Of a stretch of DNA of 64,000 nt, positions 1 through 10,067 are shown piece after piece; position 1 is the stretch's first letter; each line of letters begins with the position of its first letter. The translations under genes and the position numbers were made by a program. Source of the DNA: Humulus lupulus (taxonomy: Eukaryota; Streptophyta; Magnoliopsida; Rosales; Cannabaceae); the NCBI RefSeq assembly GCF_963169125.1, contig NC_084799.1, positions 105,415,143 through 105,479,142 of the forward strand, read 5' to 3'. The notes below the pieces were generated by a model, which worked only from the letters and a program-made list of their open reading frames with translations, made no database searches and was not told where the DNA came from.

Positions 1-926
1 TGGCTATTTTGAAAATGTTGTGACTAGGTTTTCAACAAGGCTCGGGTTAGAGGACTATGCTCAGGATTGCGGTGCTCAGATAGCTTGGGACACAGGTAAG
101 AAAACTGTTGTACCCGTAGAGTGGGGCGTGGCCCCATTGTTGTATTGTAGGGCATGGCCCTATTGATTGAATTGCAGGGCATAGCCCTATTTTTTATTTT
201 TAGTAGATGTTTAAATATCTGTTGATATTATGCTATGTAATGCATATTTTTGAGGAAACAGCGAAGGCCGGGAATGGTGAAGGCTGAGAACGACAGGAAG
301 CCAAGTACGACAAGGGGCTGGCAACGGAGTTGAGCATGCAGAGTGCAATCTGTTAGGGCGAGACCCTCCTAGGATGTTGGAGTCATCCTCTCGGTGAAGA
401 TCACGAACCCAGGGCCTGGTAAAGTGCCTGGGACGGCTTGGCTGCTATGTGTTTAGCCTGTTGGCTGCTTTGTTATATGGTGTCGATATATATACATATG
501 TTATCTATTTTGTGTATATTTTTCTTGCTGAGCTTTGGCTCATGGGTGCTCTATGGTGCAGGTAAGGGCATGGGAAAGGTCGACCAACCATGTGTATGGA
601 GAGCGTGGAGCGACGGGTAGATGTTCGGCTTACCTGGCTGCCACGACCAGGGTTATTTTGGGAAGATGTAATGTATTGGTATAGATTTGTCGCCTAAGTC
701 AACCTTAAATGTATTTTGAGATGTAAAGTATTTTCTAAACAATATTTTGGGATCCCAAATGTATGACTCTTTACATTTTCAATAGATGACCACATTTTTA
801 TATTAAATGCCTTTAAACGACTTTTATTATAGTTTGGCTACAGTTTTATCCTAAAACCTCGATTAGCAAGCTAATGGCACATTTTTAACTCACTTAGTAA
901 TGACTCTAAGGAAGTAGAGCATTACA
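1..926 (+). mobile_element. 3' part of a chromovirus (Tekay-like) LTR, cut by the window edge
   Basis: This is the downstream part of a long Ty3/gypsy LTR. The segment around 530-650 (a GAGC-TTTGG-TCA-GGGTGCT stretch, then GTGCAGGTAAGG, then a GCCACGACC-GGTTATT block) recurs in order at about 33950-34080, 52245-52390 and 59060-59200, inside LTRs tied to chromovirus pol genes. It ends with a degenerate terminus, GCATTACA, where relatives end in GTTACA. The 5' end lies outside the window. No tRNA-type primer site follows, so this is a truncated or solo LTR. It encodes no protein; the 60-residue open frame at 438-620 is chance. Confidence 0.7.
121..190 (+). repeat. Three tandem imperfect ~27-bp repeats inside the LTR
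   Basis: Three successive units each carry a small inverted motif of the form GGGC-TGGCCC (GGGGCGTGGCCCC, GGGCATGGCCC, GGGCATAGCCC) followed by TATTG or a similar stretch. Each core can pair with itself. The array lies in the transcribed half of the LTR and resembles the short tandem repeats seen in the other chromovirus LTRs here. Confidence 0.6.
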
Positions 927-992
927 GTCCATGTGTCTAGAATATATAAAAATGATAAAAGAACTCTCGCCTCACTGGCTGACTGCATCATT

Positions 993-1172
993 CTAGACCT
1001 GATCCTGACCCTGGTCGCTGTCAGGATTTAGGGAAATCTCTAGACTAGAGTTCTCTAGGGGAGCAGCAGCAAGCTCCTCCTCCTCACGAGCAGCACATTT
1101 GGCAATTTCATTGTCCCAGAGGTTGGCAGGCAGATAGTAGAAGTTTTCTTCCTTATTATTTTTCCAAAACAT
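993..1172 (-). pseudogene. C-terminal piece of a putative Tat-element antisense gene
   Basis: An uninterrupted minus-strand frame of 59 residues runs from ATG at 1172 to TAG at 993. It is rich in Glu/Asp with an Ala-Ala-Arg-Glu-Glu-Glu-Glu-Leu stretch, and it ends in an acidic, serine-rich tail (LNPDSDQGQDQV). Its composition, orientation (antisense to the Tat pol that begins at 1187) and acidic C-terminus resemble the end of the antisense gene of the 14.4-kb Tat element at 43101-45800. The assignment is inference: the frame is short and no domain is recognisable. In that element the antisense gene lies downstream of pol, so its position just upstream of pol here implies a junction between two Tat copies near 1180. 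Confidence 0.35.
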
Positions 1173-1186
1173 GAAAAAATAATAGA

Positions 1187-1457
1187 AGACTTAGAGGAAG
1201 TTCCACTCGACCAGAACAAACCAACTAAGATAGTAAAAATTGTAAAAACTTAGTGGCGGAAGTCAAGTCTAAACTTATAAGTTTTCTGAGAAAAACCAAA
1301 ATGTGTTCGCCTGGTCGCACAAGGAAACAGTGGGCATCAATCCTACTGCGATCAGCCATGCCTTGAACATTGGCAAGGAAAATTTCATACCCGAATAACA
1401 GAAAACGAGGCTGCTTGACAAGGGAAGGTCTAAGGACTTAAAAGAGGAAGTTGAAAG
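1187..1457 (+). pseudogene. Tat-lineage Ty3/gypsy pol fragment, part 1 (protease-RT linker)
   Basis: Frame-shifted coding sequence matches the linker before reverse transcriptase in the two other Tat copies here (39000-39240 and 63400-63620): a VFAWSH motif, then a SHALNI stretch, then a Lys/Arg-rich segment ending ALKEEV-like. There is a stop in the Lys-rich segment and others before the VFAWSH motif. It is interrupted at 1457 by a solo LTR and resumes at 3323, so parts 1 and 2 are one insertion-split gene. It is not functional. Confidence 0.75.
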
Positions 1458-3317
1458 TGTTGGGGTTTTATGCCCTAATTAAAACCCAAATTCTTTGTAA
1501 TCTCATTTTATTATCAATAAAAGAATAGAAATCATTTTTTGACTTGGTCAATCACTTTTATCACATGTTTTATTTTCATGATTATTTGTTTAATATAAAC
1601 TTCTATTAAATCCCGAGCATATAGCTAATCTTATTTATAGTGACGTAATCACAGTGGAATATAAATATGATTATATGTTAAAAAATATGTTAGTCCTAAA
1701 ATTAGTCAGTGCACCGGATTTACACTGACTTGCCAATCTACGATATGATCTACTTACACATTACAGTGTTATGTTCTTTCCAAAACATTAGGAAAGTAGA
1801 TAAGATCGGATGTATTTGTTACATCGGACAGGACCGATATTGACAGTTGATAAGATAAGTAAACATACCATTATTTTCTATTCTAGTCATATCATATAGT
1901 TGACCATAGGTCAATTCAATCTCAATTCTGAGTGGTGAGTATTCTAACTGAATGTATTATTTGAGTTCTTTGACTTGTTCGTTACCAGCTTACCCTGCGG
2001 ACTAGCACATACTTACATCTTGGGAACTCGGTAGTATAATTGAGTGGGAGTGTTAATCATAGATATGAACATCTATAGCTTCTGATGAAGAAGTGAAACA
2101 ATGGTTTCCTTTTATTTTGGTTCAAGGTGTTAATTGATAGAGATCTCATTTCAGTAATTAAATTAGTTTACTGAAATATCATTTACAAGGAACTAAGTGT
2201 TTTAAGGATAAAATACAATGAGGGGGTAAAACGGTATTTTAGTCCTATCTCATTGTAGACCGTCTATAGAGGATTGAGTGACAATTATGGTTGTAACAAT
2301 AGATAATTAATAGCGTATCTATATTTGTTATAGAGCGTTCTATGAATTCAAGAGTGCAATTCCAAGTCTATAGTGGAGTCACGAGGAATTAATAAGTTAG
2401 TAAATTTATTTGTTAGATTTATGATAACTTATTGGAGCTTGATTTCATAGGCCCATGGTCCCCATTGTACCTTGGATAAAATCATCTAGATAGTCTCAAT
2501 TAATTGATTTAATCATCAATTATAATTATCAAAGTTGACCAGGTCAATTTTGGATAGTTTCACAGAGTTGTGTAATTTTGAGAAGAAAAGAGAAATTATG
2601 GCAGATTTATTAATTAAGATAAATTGGTATCTAAATTAATAAATAAATTTAAGTCAAGGTTCAAATTATAAATAATTAATTTGATAAAGGATTTAAATAA
2701 TTATTTATTTAATTAAATCAATAGAAAATAATACAAGCCTTGATTTTAAGTCCAATGAGCTTATAATCAAATGGGAAATTTCACGGGCCTATAGCCCATG
2801 ATAATTTCGACCTAGGGCTTCAAAATGACTGTTATTTTATTTATTTTTTAATTAAATTAAATGGCCTAATTGAGTCTATAAAAGGAGTGCTTAGAGAGAA
2901 GATTTCAGAGACGACAGATAAGTCACAAGTCAGATTTTCTGATAGTTTTATATTCTCTCTAAACACAAGTCCTTTTCTAAGCCACTTTGTTATTTTCTCT
3001 TCTTCTCTCTATATCTATCTCATGTGTTGAGAATTTCCCACACTAGTCTAGGTGGTTCTAACGATACATTGGAAGATCGTGAAGAAAATAGAAGATCGGT
3101 TCAGTTTCTTGATAATACTCTGCGACAGAAAGGATACAAGAGTTAGAGAAATTGAAGGAAGGACTCTTAATTCTGCTGCGTATACTGTAAGTATTATATT
3201 ATTTGTTTCTCTTTGAATTCAATTTTAGAAACATGCTTTAGGCTATCTCGTATTAATTTGTTTAATATTAGATATACATGAAAATAAATAAAGATCCTGT
3301 ATAAGCTTTTTCCAACA
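1458..3317 (+). mobile_element. Solo LTR (1860 bp) with perfect 5-bp target duplication GAAAG
   Basis: The element runs from TGTTGGGG to CCAACA and is flanked by GAAAG on both sides (1453-1457 and 3318-3322), which proves insertion into the Tat pol fragment. It holds a TATA box (TATAAAAG, 2877-2884) preceded by a long AT-rich U3 of about 1.4 kb, with about 430 bp of R/U5 after it. No internal region or second LTR remains, so it is a solo LTR made by LTR-LTR recombination. A close copy lies at 14312-16147. Its middle shares a 'TTATTGGAGCTT...CCATGGTCCCC' segment with the family C LTRs at 47267 and 49522 read on the opposite strand, so these are related families. The lineage is probably copia, but no coding region is attached to prove it. 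Confidence 0.9.
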
Positions 3318-3322
3318 GAAAG

Positions 3323-4290
3323 GCTAAAGTAAAACAGGTTCATAAGATAAGCCTTTTTCCCTGAGTGGGTTTCAAACCTTGGCTAGTGCCAAAACCCAAT
3401 GGAAAATAGAGGAATTGGAGTTATTTCACAGATCTGAACAAAGCATGCCCCAGGGACTATTTCCCTTTACCAAGAATTGATCAACTAGTCGATGCTACTT
3501 CAAGGCATGAGTTTCATAAGTGTATGGATGCCTACTCAGGGTACAATCAAATTGGCATGCACCCTTTCGATGAGGAGCATACCAGCTTCAGAACTGACAT
3601 AGGCATGTACTGTTACAAAAATGCTGGCGCAATGTACCACAGGCTGGTAAACATGATGTTCAAAAATCTGATAGGTAATAACATGGAGGTTTATGTTGAT
3701 GATATGCTGGTCAAATTAAAAAAGCCTGGGTGCACATTCATGATCTAGCGGAATGCTGTACCATTTTGAATCATTACAATATGAAGCTTAACCCCTTAAA
3801 GTGCTCGGTTGGGGTAGGCTCAGGCATTCATCGTAAATTCAAGAGGTATAGAAGCTAATCCAGAAAAAAAAAATTAAAGCCTCGATTGTCATAAAGTCCA
3901 CAACCAAGAAAAAGGATGTGTAAAGCCTAACTGGACGAATAGTTGCTCTTAGCAAATTCATCTCAAAATCAACAGATAAATGTGTTCCATTTTCAACTTG
4001 TTAAGAGGAAATAGCAAGTTCGAATGGACAGAAGAATGTGGAAAGGCTTTTCAGACACTTAAAGAGCACTCAGCGCAGCCCGCCATTTTGTCCAAGCCAA
4101 ATGATGGGGAGACTCTCTATTTGTTTCTAGCAGTTACTGAACATGCTACGTGCAACACTTATAAGAGAAACAAAGAAAGTTAAACATCCAGTAAACTACA
4201 TTAGTAAGAGGTTGATAGGGGTAAAAACAAGATACCCCTTTATAACAAAATTGGCGTATTGTCTGTAGCTTGCAGTAAGGAAATTGAGCC
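3323..4290 (+). pseudogene. Tat-lineage pol fragment, part 2 (RT and start of RNase H)
   Basis: This continues part 1. It shows the DLNKACP motif, the MDAYSGYNQI catalytic block and the EVYVDDMLVK motif with the YVDD active site near 3695. The RT palm segment before NAGA (normally a pocket ending in PFGLK) is missing by a small deletion near 3615. After frameshifts near 3745-3980 the connection/RNase H start is visible (FEWTEECGKAFQTLK, then a VNYISKRL stretch). The copy stops at 4290, where the minus-strand chromovirus LTR begins. Polymerisation of retrotransposon cDNA was its original role. Confidence 0.85.
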
Positions 4291-5993
4291 TGTAACGCCC
4301 TGGATAGCCAAGATCGCTACATTGTGTACTTATAAAGGTGTAAGACTTGCTAATCAGGTCATTTAGTGAAAAATGTGATACAAAAACCACTAATGAACTA
4401 TGGTTAAAAGATTTTGGTCTCAAAAGGGTACATTTCATATAACTAAACATTTTTACACATGGGATCCCAAAAAGGAACAACGTTCAAAAGTCAATTTACT
4501 AAATTTCCAGAGTTCAAACAACCATTAGCCACTCTAAGGAAAAATAGACGTTTGTGATTCTCCTGTTCCTATCTCCATCTCAACCGTGGCAGCTGAGCAG
4601 CTGATCATGTACATTCTTCTCTCAGAGCTCTCTAAGTCAGGGCTGATCAATCTTGCCCTTGCCTTTACCTGCACCACGAAGCACCCGTGAGCCAAGGACC
4701 AGCAAGAAAACATAACATTATATAACAAGCAATGATAACAGTTGAATAACCCTTTAAGCATGTTCATATACTTAGCACACCACAATGGTCACAAAGCTCT
4801 AAGATTCAATCATAGATTCAGCTAATCAACACACAACTATACAGCATAACAATCGACCAATCAATAATAACAATCAAGTCACATGGTAATCAGGGTCGAC
4901 ACCTTAGGTTCACCCTCTGTTTAACCCACGAACTCCGGCCCGCTTAAAATGAGCTCAGTGCATAATAAGCTATCCTCAGCTACCAGTGGCTGAGCCACAC
5001 CCTGTGCGCTAGTATAAACTTCGGCACTCTTAGGTCAGTTATTTACTATTTGCATGGCATAATACTATCCTTCAGAAAGCATACAAACAGGGAACCCTTA
5101 GTCCCGTTATAAATCCACAACTGAGTGCAGTTTTCTTACCTTTAATTTCCAAGTGTACTGATTGTGCAAGATGCCTCTTGAGCACGATCCGTTTCCCGAG
5201 CCCCTAGCTTATACCTTCTTTGATGAACCAACTCCCTTAACGATTTCTGAGCTAAAACCCAAGCTTTCTAGCATCAATTCAGTCCTTAAATTTCAAAACC
5301 ATAAACACTTTAAAACCCAGCCAAAACACAGAATTAATCACCATGCACAAAGCTTATATCTTACCTCAGTTCTTGATTGAACTCCTTAGCTAAACACTGG
5401 ACTAATCCTTCAGGATTGTAGCCCAAACCACTGAATTCCTACCTGAATTCCTTAAGTTTTATGTGGTTTTTCTTTGAGAGAGAATGGGAGAAAGAGGGAG
5501 GGTTGGTTCCTTATGTTCCAATATGTTCGGAGATTTTACTTAGTTTATCACTAGGTGATTAAGTTAATCCCAAGGCTCGGGGTGCCGGAAATGTCCCCGA
5601 GGGTAAAAGGGTAAAATTCTCCAATATTCCCGCCTAAGCTTCCTAACCTCAAATATATCTCCAATTATTTAATTCCATAACCCGCTAATCTAAATAACCT
5701 TCCAGTACTTAAATTACCCCTTGACTTGCCCAAAGTCAAGTATTAAGCCTCGTTGTGACTTTCCAGCTAACTAGCTCCCTAGGATCGCCTCAAGTTGCAT
5801 GCTCCAGATTTACTCACATGATAATGTGGTTATCACAATTATAGCATATAATCACATTTATATTCATATAACCATACTAGCATGCTTATCATACAATCAT
5901 GCATTAGTGAATAAATTCACACATAAACCAATTATACCCTCCCGACACACTAATCAAGCCTTTAAGCCTTATTAGTGATTTTGGGTCGTTACA
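4291..5993 (-). mobile_element. 3' LTR of a minus-strand chromovirus (Tekay-like)
   Basis: The block runs from TGTAACGCCC to GGGTCGTTACA on the plus strand. Read on the minus strand it directly follows the chromodomain end of pol and a purine tract, so it is the element's 3' LTR. It shares its first ~60 bp and its last ~60 bp with the solo LTR at 10068-12217 but is about 450 bp shorter. Its insertion point at 4290 breaks the Tat pol. The matching 5' LTR is gone: the element is truncated at 7474, so no target duplication can be checked. Confidence 0.85.
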
Positions 5994-6008
5994 ACTATCC
6001 CCTCCTAC
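5994..6008 (-). other. Polypurine tract of the minus-strand chromovirus
   Basis: Read on the minus strand this is a purine-rich run (AGGAGGGG core) directly before the LTR start TGTAACGACCC. It is the expected primer site for plus-strand DNA synthesis and fixes the orientation of the element. Confidence 0.7.
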
Positions 6009-6029
6009 TGAGAATTTCGTCCTTGAAAT

Positions 6030-7474
6030 TTACCTGAATAGCTCAGGATACTGATCCCGGATCACTGTCTCTAGCTCCCAGGTCGCTTCCTCAACCTCGC
6101 TATCTCTCCACAATACTTTAACTAACAGAATCGTCTTATTTCGTAGAACTTTGTCCTTCCGATCCAAAATCTGAACTGGTCGCTCCTCATAAAACAAATC
6201 TGTCTGTAACTCTAAGTCCTCATACTTCAGCACATGTGTCGAATCTGAGACATACTTCCACAACATAGATACATGGAATACATCATAAACTCCCGACAGC
6301 GACGGTGGCAAGGCCATCCTGTAAGACACCTGTCCAATCCTTTCTAGAATCTCGAAAGGTCCAACAAACCGAGGGCTCAGCTTGCCCTTTACTCCAAATC
6401 TCCTCACCCCTCGTAGTGGTGAAACTCGTAGAAACACGTGGTCCCCAACCTGAAAGTCCACGTCTCTATGCTTAGGATCAACGTAACTTTTCTGTCTACT
6501 CTGTGAAGCAAGCATTTTGGCTTGAATCTTTTCAATAGCTTCACTTGTTTTCTGAACCATGTCTGGCCCCAAGTATTTCCTTTCACCCATGTCATCCCAA
6601 TGAATGGGTGATCTACATTTTCTCCCATATAACATCTCATAAGGAGCCACTCCAATCGTGGACTGATAACTATTGCTATATGAAAATTCGATCAATGGGA
6701 AATACTTACTCCAAGATCCCTTGAAATCAATCACACATGCCCTAAGCATATCCTCCAACACCTGAATCTTTCTCTGAGACTGTCCATTAGTCTGAGGATG
6801 AAAAGTTATGCTAAACTTCAACTGAGTCCCCATAGCTCTCTGCAGAGCTCCCCAGAACTTGGAGGTAAAGATAGGGTCTCGATCAGATACAATAGACATA
6901 GGAACCCATGGAGATGAACTATCTCCCTTGTATACAATTCTGCATACTGTTCCACTGTGTAAGTTGACTTCACTGGCAGAAAATGAGCTGACTTGGTGTA
7001 TCTGTCCACTATTACCCACACCGAGTCACAAAGTCCCACTGTCCTTGGTAGACCTCCCACAAAATCCATCGTAATGTCCTCCCACTTCCATTATGGAATA
7101 CCTAAAGGCTGAAGTAACCCTGTTGGTCGCTCATGCTCAACCTTCAGTTGCTGACATGTCAAACATCTGGCCACATACTCTACCACTTCCTTCTTCATCC
7201 CGTGCCACCAATATAATGTCCGTAGATCCTGATACATCTTCTTGGTACCCGGATGAAGCGAGTATGGTGTTGTGTGAGACTCATCTAGTATTTCTCGTCT
7301 GATCTCTTCATCTGTCAGAACACAAATCTGCCCCTGATATCGAAGCATTCCAGTCTTAGAAAATAGAATAATCCTTAGCTATCCCCGCTAAGACATTCTG
7401 TCTAACTTCCTGCATCTGCACGTCTACTAACTGACCCTCCTTAATCTGCTCTAGCAGGGTCGACTGCAAGGTAA
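6030..7474 (-). pseudogene. Chromovirus integrase with C-terminal chromodomain (decayed)
   Basis: The minus-strand coding region covers the RNase H-integrase linker (7474-7349), the zinc-binding N-terminal domain (His-His then a CLTCQQ Cys pair, about 7290-7150), the integrase core (MDFVGGLP, then SDRDPIF) and a C-terminal chromodomain (LWRDSEVEEATWE near 6070-6110). Integrase would insert the cDNA, and the chromodomain would steer it to chromatin marks. Decay is mild: a stop near 7350, a stop just after 7091 and one frameshift near 6900. The third catalytic residue is changed: where relatives read NGQSER or DGQSER, this copy reads NGQSQR (Glu to Gln). Everything upstream (gag to RNase H) has been lost. 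Confidence 0.9.
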
Positions 7475-7984
7475 TGTTGGTCCTGTCCGAAGGGCAATTT
7501 ATTTAAACAAGAAGATCTAGATTTCACAAGATATTACAACATATCCCAAGATATTTATGTAACTGATATTTGAATGTATTTTTCTAGTATTATTTAAGTT
7601 TGTAATTAGTTGTAAATATCACACACTACACGTGTAGGGCCTAGATTATTTTGTAAGGGCCCAAAGCCCACCAAGAGACTCTATAAATAAGGATCTCTCA
7701 CAGTCATTATCTGGAACTGAAAATCATAAGTTTTAGATGTGCACTTTACATACAAACTCCTGTCGAATTATATTCTTTCTCAAGTTTAGTAAACTCAATT
7801 GAACCTTCCTCTTCTTGATCTTGAGTCAGAGACTTTCTTGATTAATAAAAATGCAAGTGGATGTAAGTCTTTACCAAATTTTGGGGCCGAACCATTATAA
7901 TTTATTTTATTTTATTTCAGCTTAATAAATTCATTTCTGTCGTTCTTATTGACTCAATGCCGTTGACCAAAACGCTGGTCAACA
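7475..7984 (+). mobile_element. LTR-like block, about 510 bp, no target duplication seen
   Basis: The sequence starts TGTTGGTCC and ends GGTCAACA, giving TG...CA ends with partly inverted termini. It has a TATA box (CTATAAATAAGG, about 7680-7692) and an AATAAAA signal near 7845. This suggests a plus-strand solo LTR, probably copia. The flanking 5-mers (GGTAA before, TTTAT after) do not match, and neither a primer-binding site nor a purine tract is adjacent. The left side abuts truncated chromovirus pol, so the junction may come from recombination rather than clean insertion. Confidence 0.5.
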
Positions 7985-8339
7985 TTTATGATTATACCAT
8001 TGTATATTTTATTTTTTAAGATTCCATATTTTTAGTATTTTTTCTGAAATGTTTGACATGTTTGTAAAGTTGTCTAGATCATATCATTAGTCTAATATTC
8101 ATGGTAACACATGATCTAGACCAAAAATAAATATGAAAATAATAAAAAAGTTAATTTGAAAAAATATGGGGATATTTATTTTTCCAAATTTTATGTTAAA
8201 AAATTAAAATTAAAATTAAAATTTATGGTGAAAAGCGAGTAACTACCAAAAACATAAACATAAAAATTCAAAAAAAAAATCGATAAGAGAAAAAAGAGCA
8301 AAAATAGATTCAATTAATGTTCCATTTTAGAACGAGATG
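7985..8339. other. AT-rich spacer without recognisable gene
   Basis: This is very AT-rich sequence with an (AAAATT)n-like run near 8198-8224. No coding, repeat terminus or RNA gene could be recognised. It may be the native flank of the golgin-like exon that follows. Confidence 0.5.
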
Positions 8340-8667
8340 GCAAGACCAGTAACACTCATTTGCTCTAGTGGTGCTCCTTTGATTTCAATGACAGCTCCCT
8401 CAACTCTGGCGAAGCCTCCTCTTTTCTCATTCTTCCTTCCAACCCAGCCTCTATTTTCTCTTTAATCAAATCTAACCAATTTTTTTATTTCATTACACAC
8501 TCCCAAATCCTAATCTCAGTCTTTAAGGTTTAGCTCCACTTGCAAACACACGAGCCTTCAATGTTTCTAAAATTTTGGGTGTTGGGGTTGAACTCTGTGT
8601 ATACATATATATACAGGTTGAGAGAATCTTGGCAATATGAGATTTTTTTCTTTCAGGAGAAGGAACA

Positions 8668-8886
8668 ATGTAGAGTTTGATAGCAAATTTGAAGGAGAAC
8701 TTGAATAATATTGCACAAGATGTGCATGATGATGAAGACGACGATGAGCTTGAGATCTATGCTATCAATGGGGGCAGGGCGTCACCGATCTTTAATTGGA
8801 GAAATTCACACAATTTTTCACATTCCAAATTGGCTTCTTGCTTTCCGCTTACGAATGGGAACGATCCTCCTATGACAACTCTTGAG
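8668..8886 (+). pseudogene. Exon 1 of a Golgin-candidate-3/4-like gene, stop at codon 2
   Basis: After ATG at 8668 the frame reads Met-stop-Ser-Leu and then IANLKENLNNIAQDVHDD, followed by an acidic run and a Tyr-Ala/Asn-Gly-Gly stretch. Plant Golgin candidate 3/4 proteins (GRIP-related ARF-binding coiled-coil proteins of the Golgi) begin Met-Trp-Ser-Ser with the same NLKENLN...VHDD block. Here the Trp codon TGG has become TAG. The exon ends at ...CTTGAG followed by GTAAGC, a good splice donor at 8887. Upstream, 8340-8667 looks like a pyrimidine-rich 5' leader, and a TTTCTTTCAG acceptor precedes the ATG at about 8656. No later exon was found in the window, so this is an isolated gene fragment, perhaps a truncated duplicate. 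Confidence 0.75.
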
Positions 8887-9036
8887 GTAAGCTAGTGGCT
8901 CTTTCGATAATATAGTTTGAGACCTTTGTATTTTTTCCAAAATGAGAAAATTTGGTTTGGTATGTGATAGTGTGATTTGGTTGTGTATGTTATAGGATTT
9001 GAGTTATGCTTCATTTGGAAATAAGTTTCTTAATCA

Positions 9037-9060
9037 TTGAGTTTCTTGGCATGGGTTTGA
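9037..9060 (+). repeat. 24-bp direct repeat in the golgin-like intron (copy 1)
   Basis: An exact 24-bp sequence beginning TTGAGTTTCTTGG occurs here and again at 9854-9877, with weaker similarity continuing for about 15 bp. The copies lie 817 bp apart on either side of the TRIM. This indicates a local duplication of intron sequence or a deletion scar. Confidence 0.7.
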
Positions 9061-9162
9061 AATTCCAAATTCATACTTCATTTCAATTAAAAACTTTCTA
9101 TATTTTATGCGATGTAGATCTTGAAGTTGAGATAAGGTGGCTCTGCATTTCTAAATTCTAAG

Positions 9163-9644
9163 TGTAATTGTAAGTATCCCACATGAAAAGTGTGTCTGTA
9201 CATTCACAATACATAAGAGCATGTGTTACTCCACTCATTACCAAGTAGTTTCGAGATGGAACCCCATGCTTCTTACAATGCACTTCATTCTACATTCTAA
9301 ACCACCTTCCACATTCTAACATTGTATCTGAGCCAAAGAAAAACTCTAATGAGTCCGATCCAAATTGGTCCAAAAGGAAGAGCCAAAAAGAGCCTCTTGT
9401 GATTCGGGGATAGTGAACCAAAGAGCCGCTTGCGATTGAGCCATCCAAGATTGTTGAGCGAAAATAGCCACCATCTTGAGGGAGATGTTAGAGTAAATAT
9501 CCCACGTGGAAAGTGTGTGGGTACATTCAACAATACATAAGAGCATGGGTTACTTCACCCATTACTAATTGGTTTTGAGATGGAACCCCATGTTTCTTAC
9601 AATGCACCTCATTCTACATCTAAACCACATTTCACATTCTAACA
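9163..9644 (+). mobile_element. TRIM element (terminal-repeat retrotransposon in miniature), 482 bp
   Basis: Two direct repeats of 159 bp (9163-9321 and 9486-9644) flank a 164-bp centre. The right copy begins TGTTAGAG, and both copies end TTCTAACA. The centre starts with TTGTATCTGAGCC, close to the common initiator-methionine tRNA primer site (TGGTATCAGAGC), and ends with a purine tract (GAGGGAGA) just before the second repeat. This is the full architecture of a TRIM: LTR, PBS, no coding, PPT, LTR. It sits in the presumed first intron of the golgin-like fragment. The flanking 5-mers (CTAAG, GTGAT) do not match, so the target duplication has decayed or a terminus is off by a few bases. Confidence 0.8.
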
Positions 9645-10067
9645 GTGATTTGACGTTTACATATGTATATCTACTAGTTAAATTTAGAGACATTGATGAT
9701 GCTTTATATCATCTTATAGATTTTCTCAAAAAGCATATTGAGCATATCTTTACTCTACATTACATGTATATTTTTTTTTTAAAAAGTTAAATAATGAGCT
9801 AGTGATGGTAAAAAAATGTTATCCAAGAGTTCTTATGTTACACTTCTATGCACTTGAGTTTCTTGGCATGGGTTTGAACTTCGAAATTCAAAACTCAAAA
9901 CTTTTGATAGAATTTGAAGTTTTTTGCCTGACTTTACTATGGTTTTATGGTAAGTTTTGGATTTTGATTATGATTATATTGTACCTGTTTACTTACCTAT
10001 TCTCCTGGTGCAGGTGTAGCTTTATATAAATGTTTTGTTAAATGGATGCCATTTGGTACAGTAGATG

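Noticed and set aside
927..3322. Terminal inverted repeats of a DNA transposon around the first solo LTR
   Set aside because: The only matching flanks are the 5-bp GAAAG duplication and TG...CA ends, which fit an LTR insertion.
9163..9644. A pair of spaced direct repeats considered as a CRISPR-like array or a MITE
   Set aside because: There are only two units of 159 bp, in plant DNA, with a primer site and purine tract between them. That is a TRIM, not CRISPR, and the ends are direct, not inverted.
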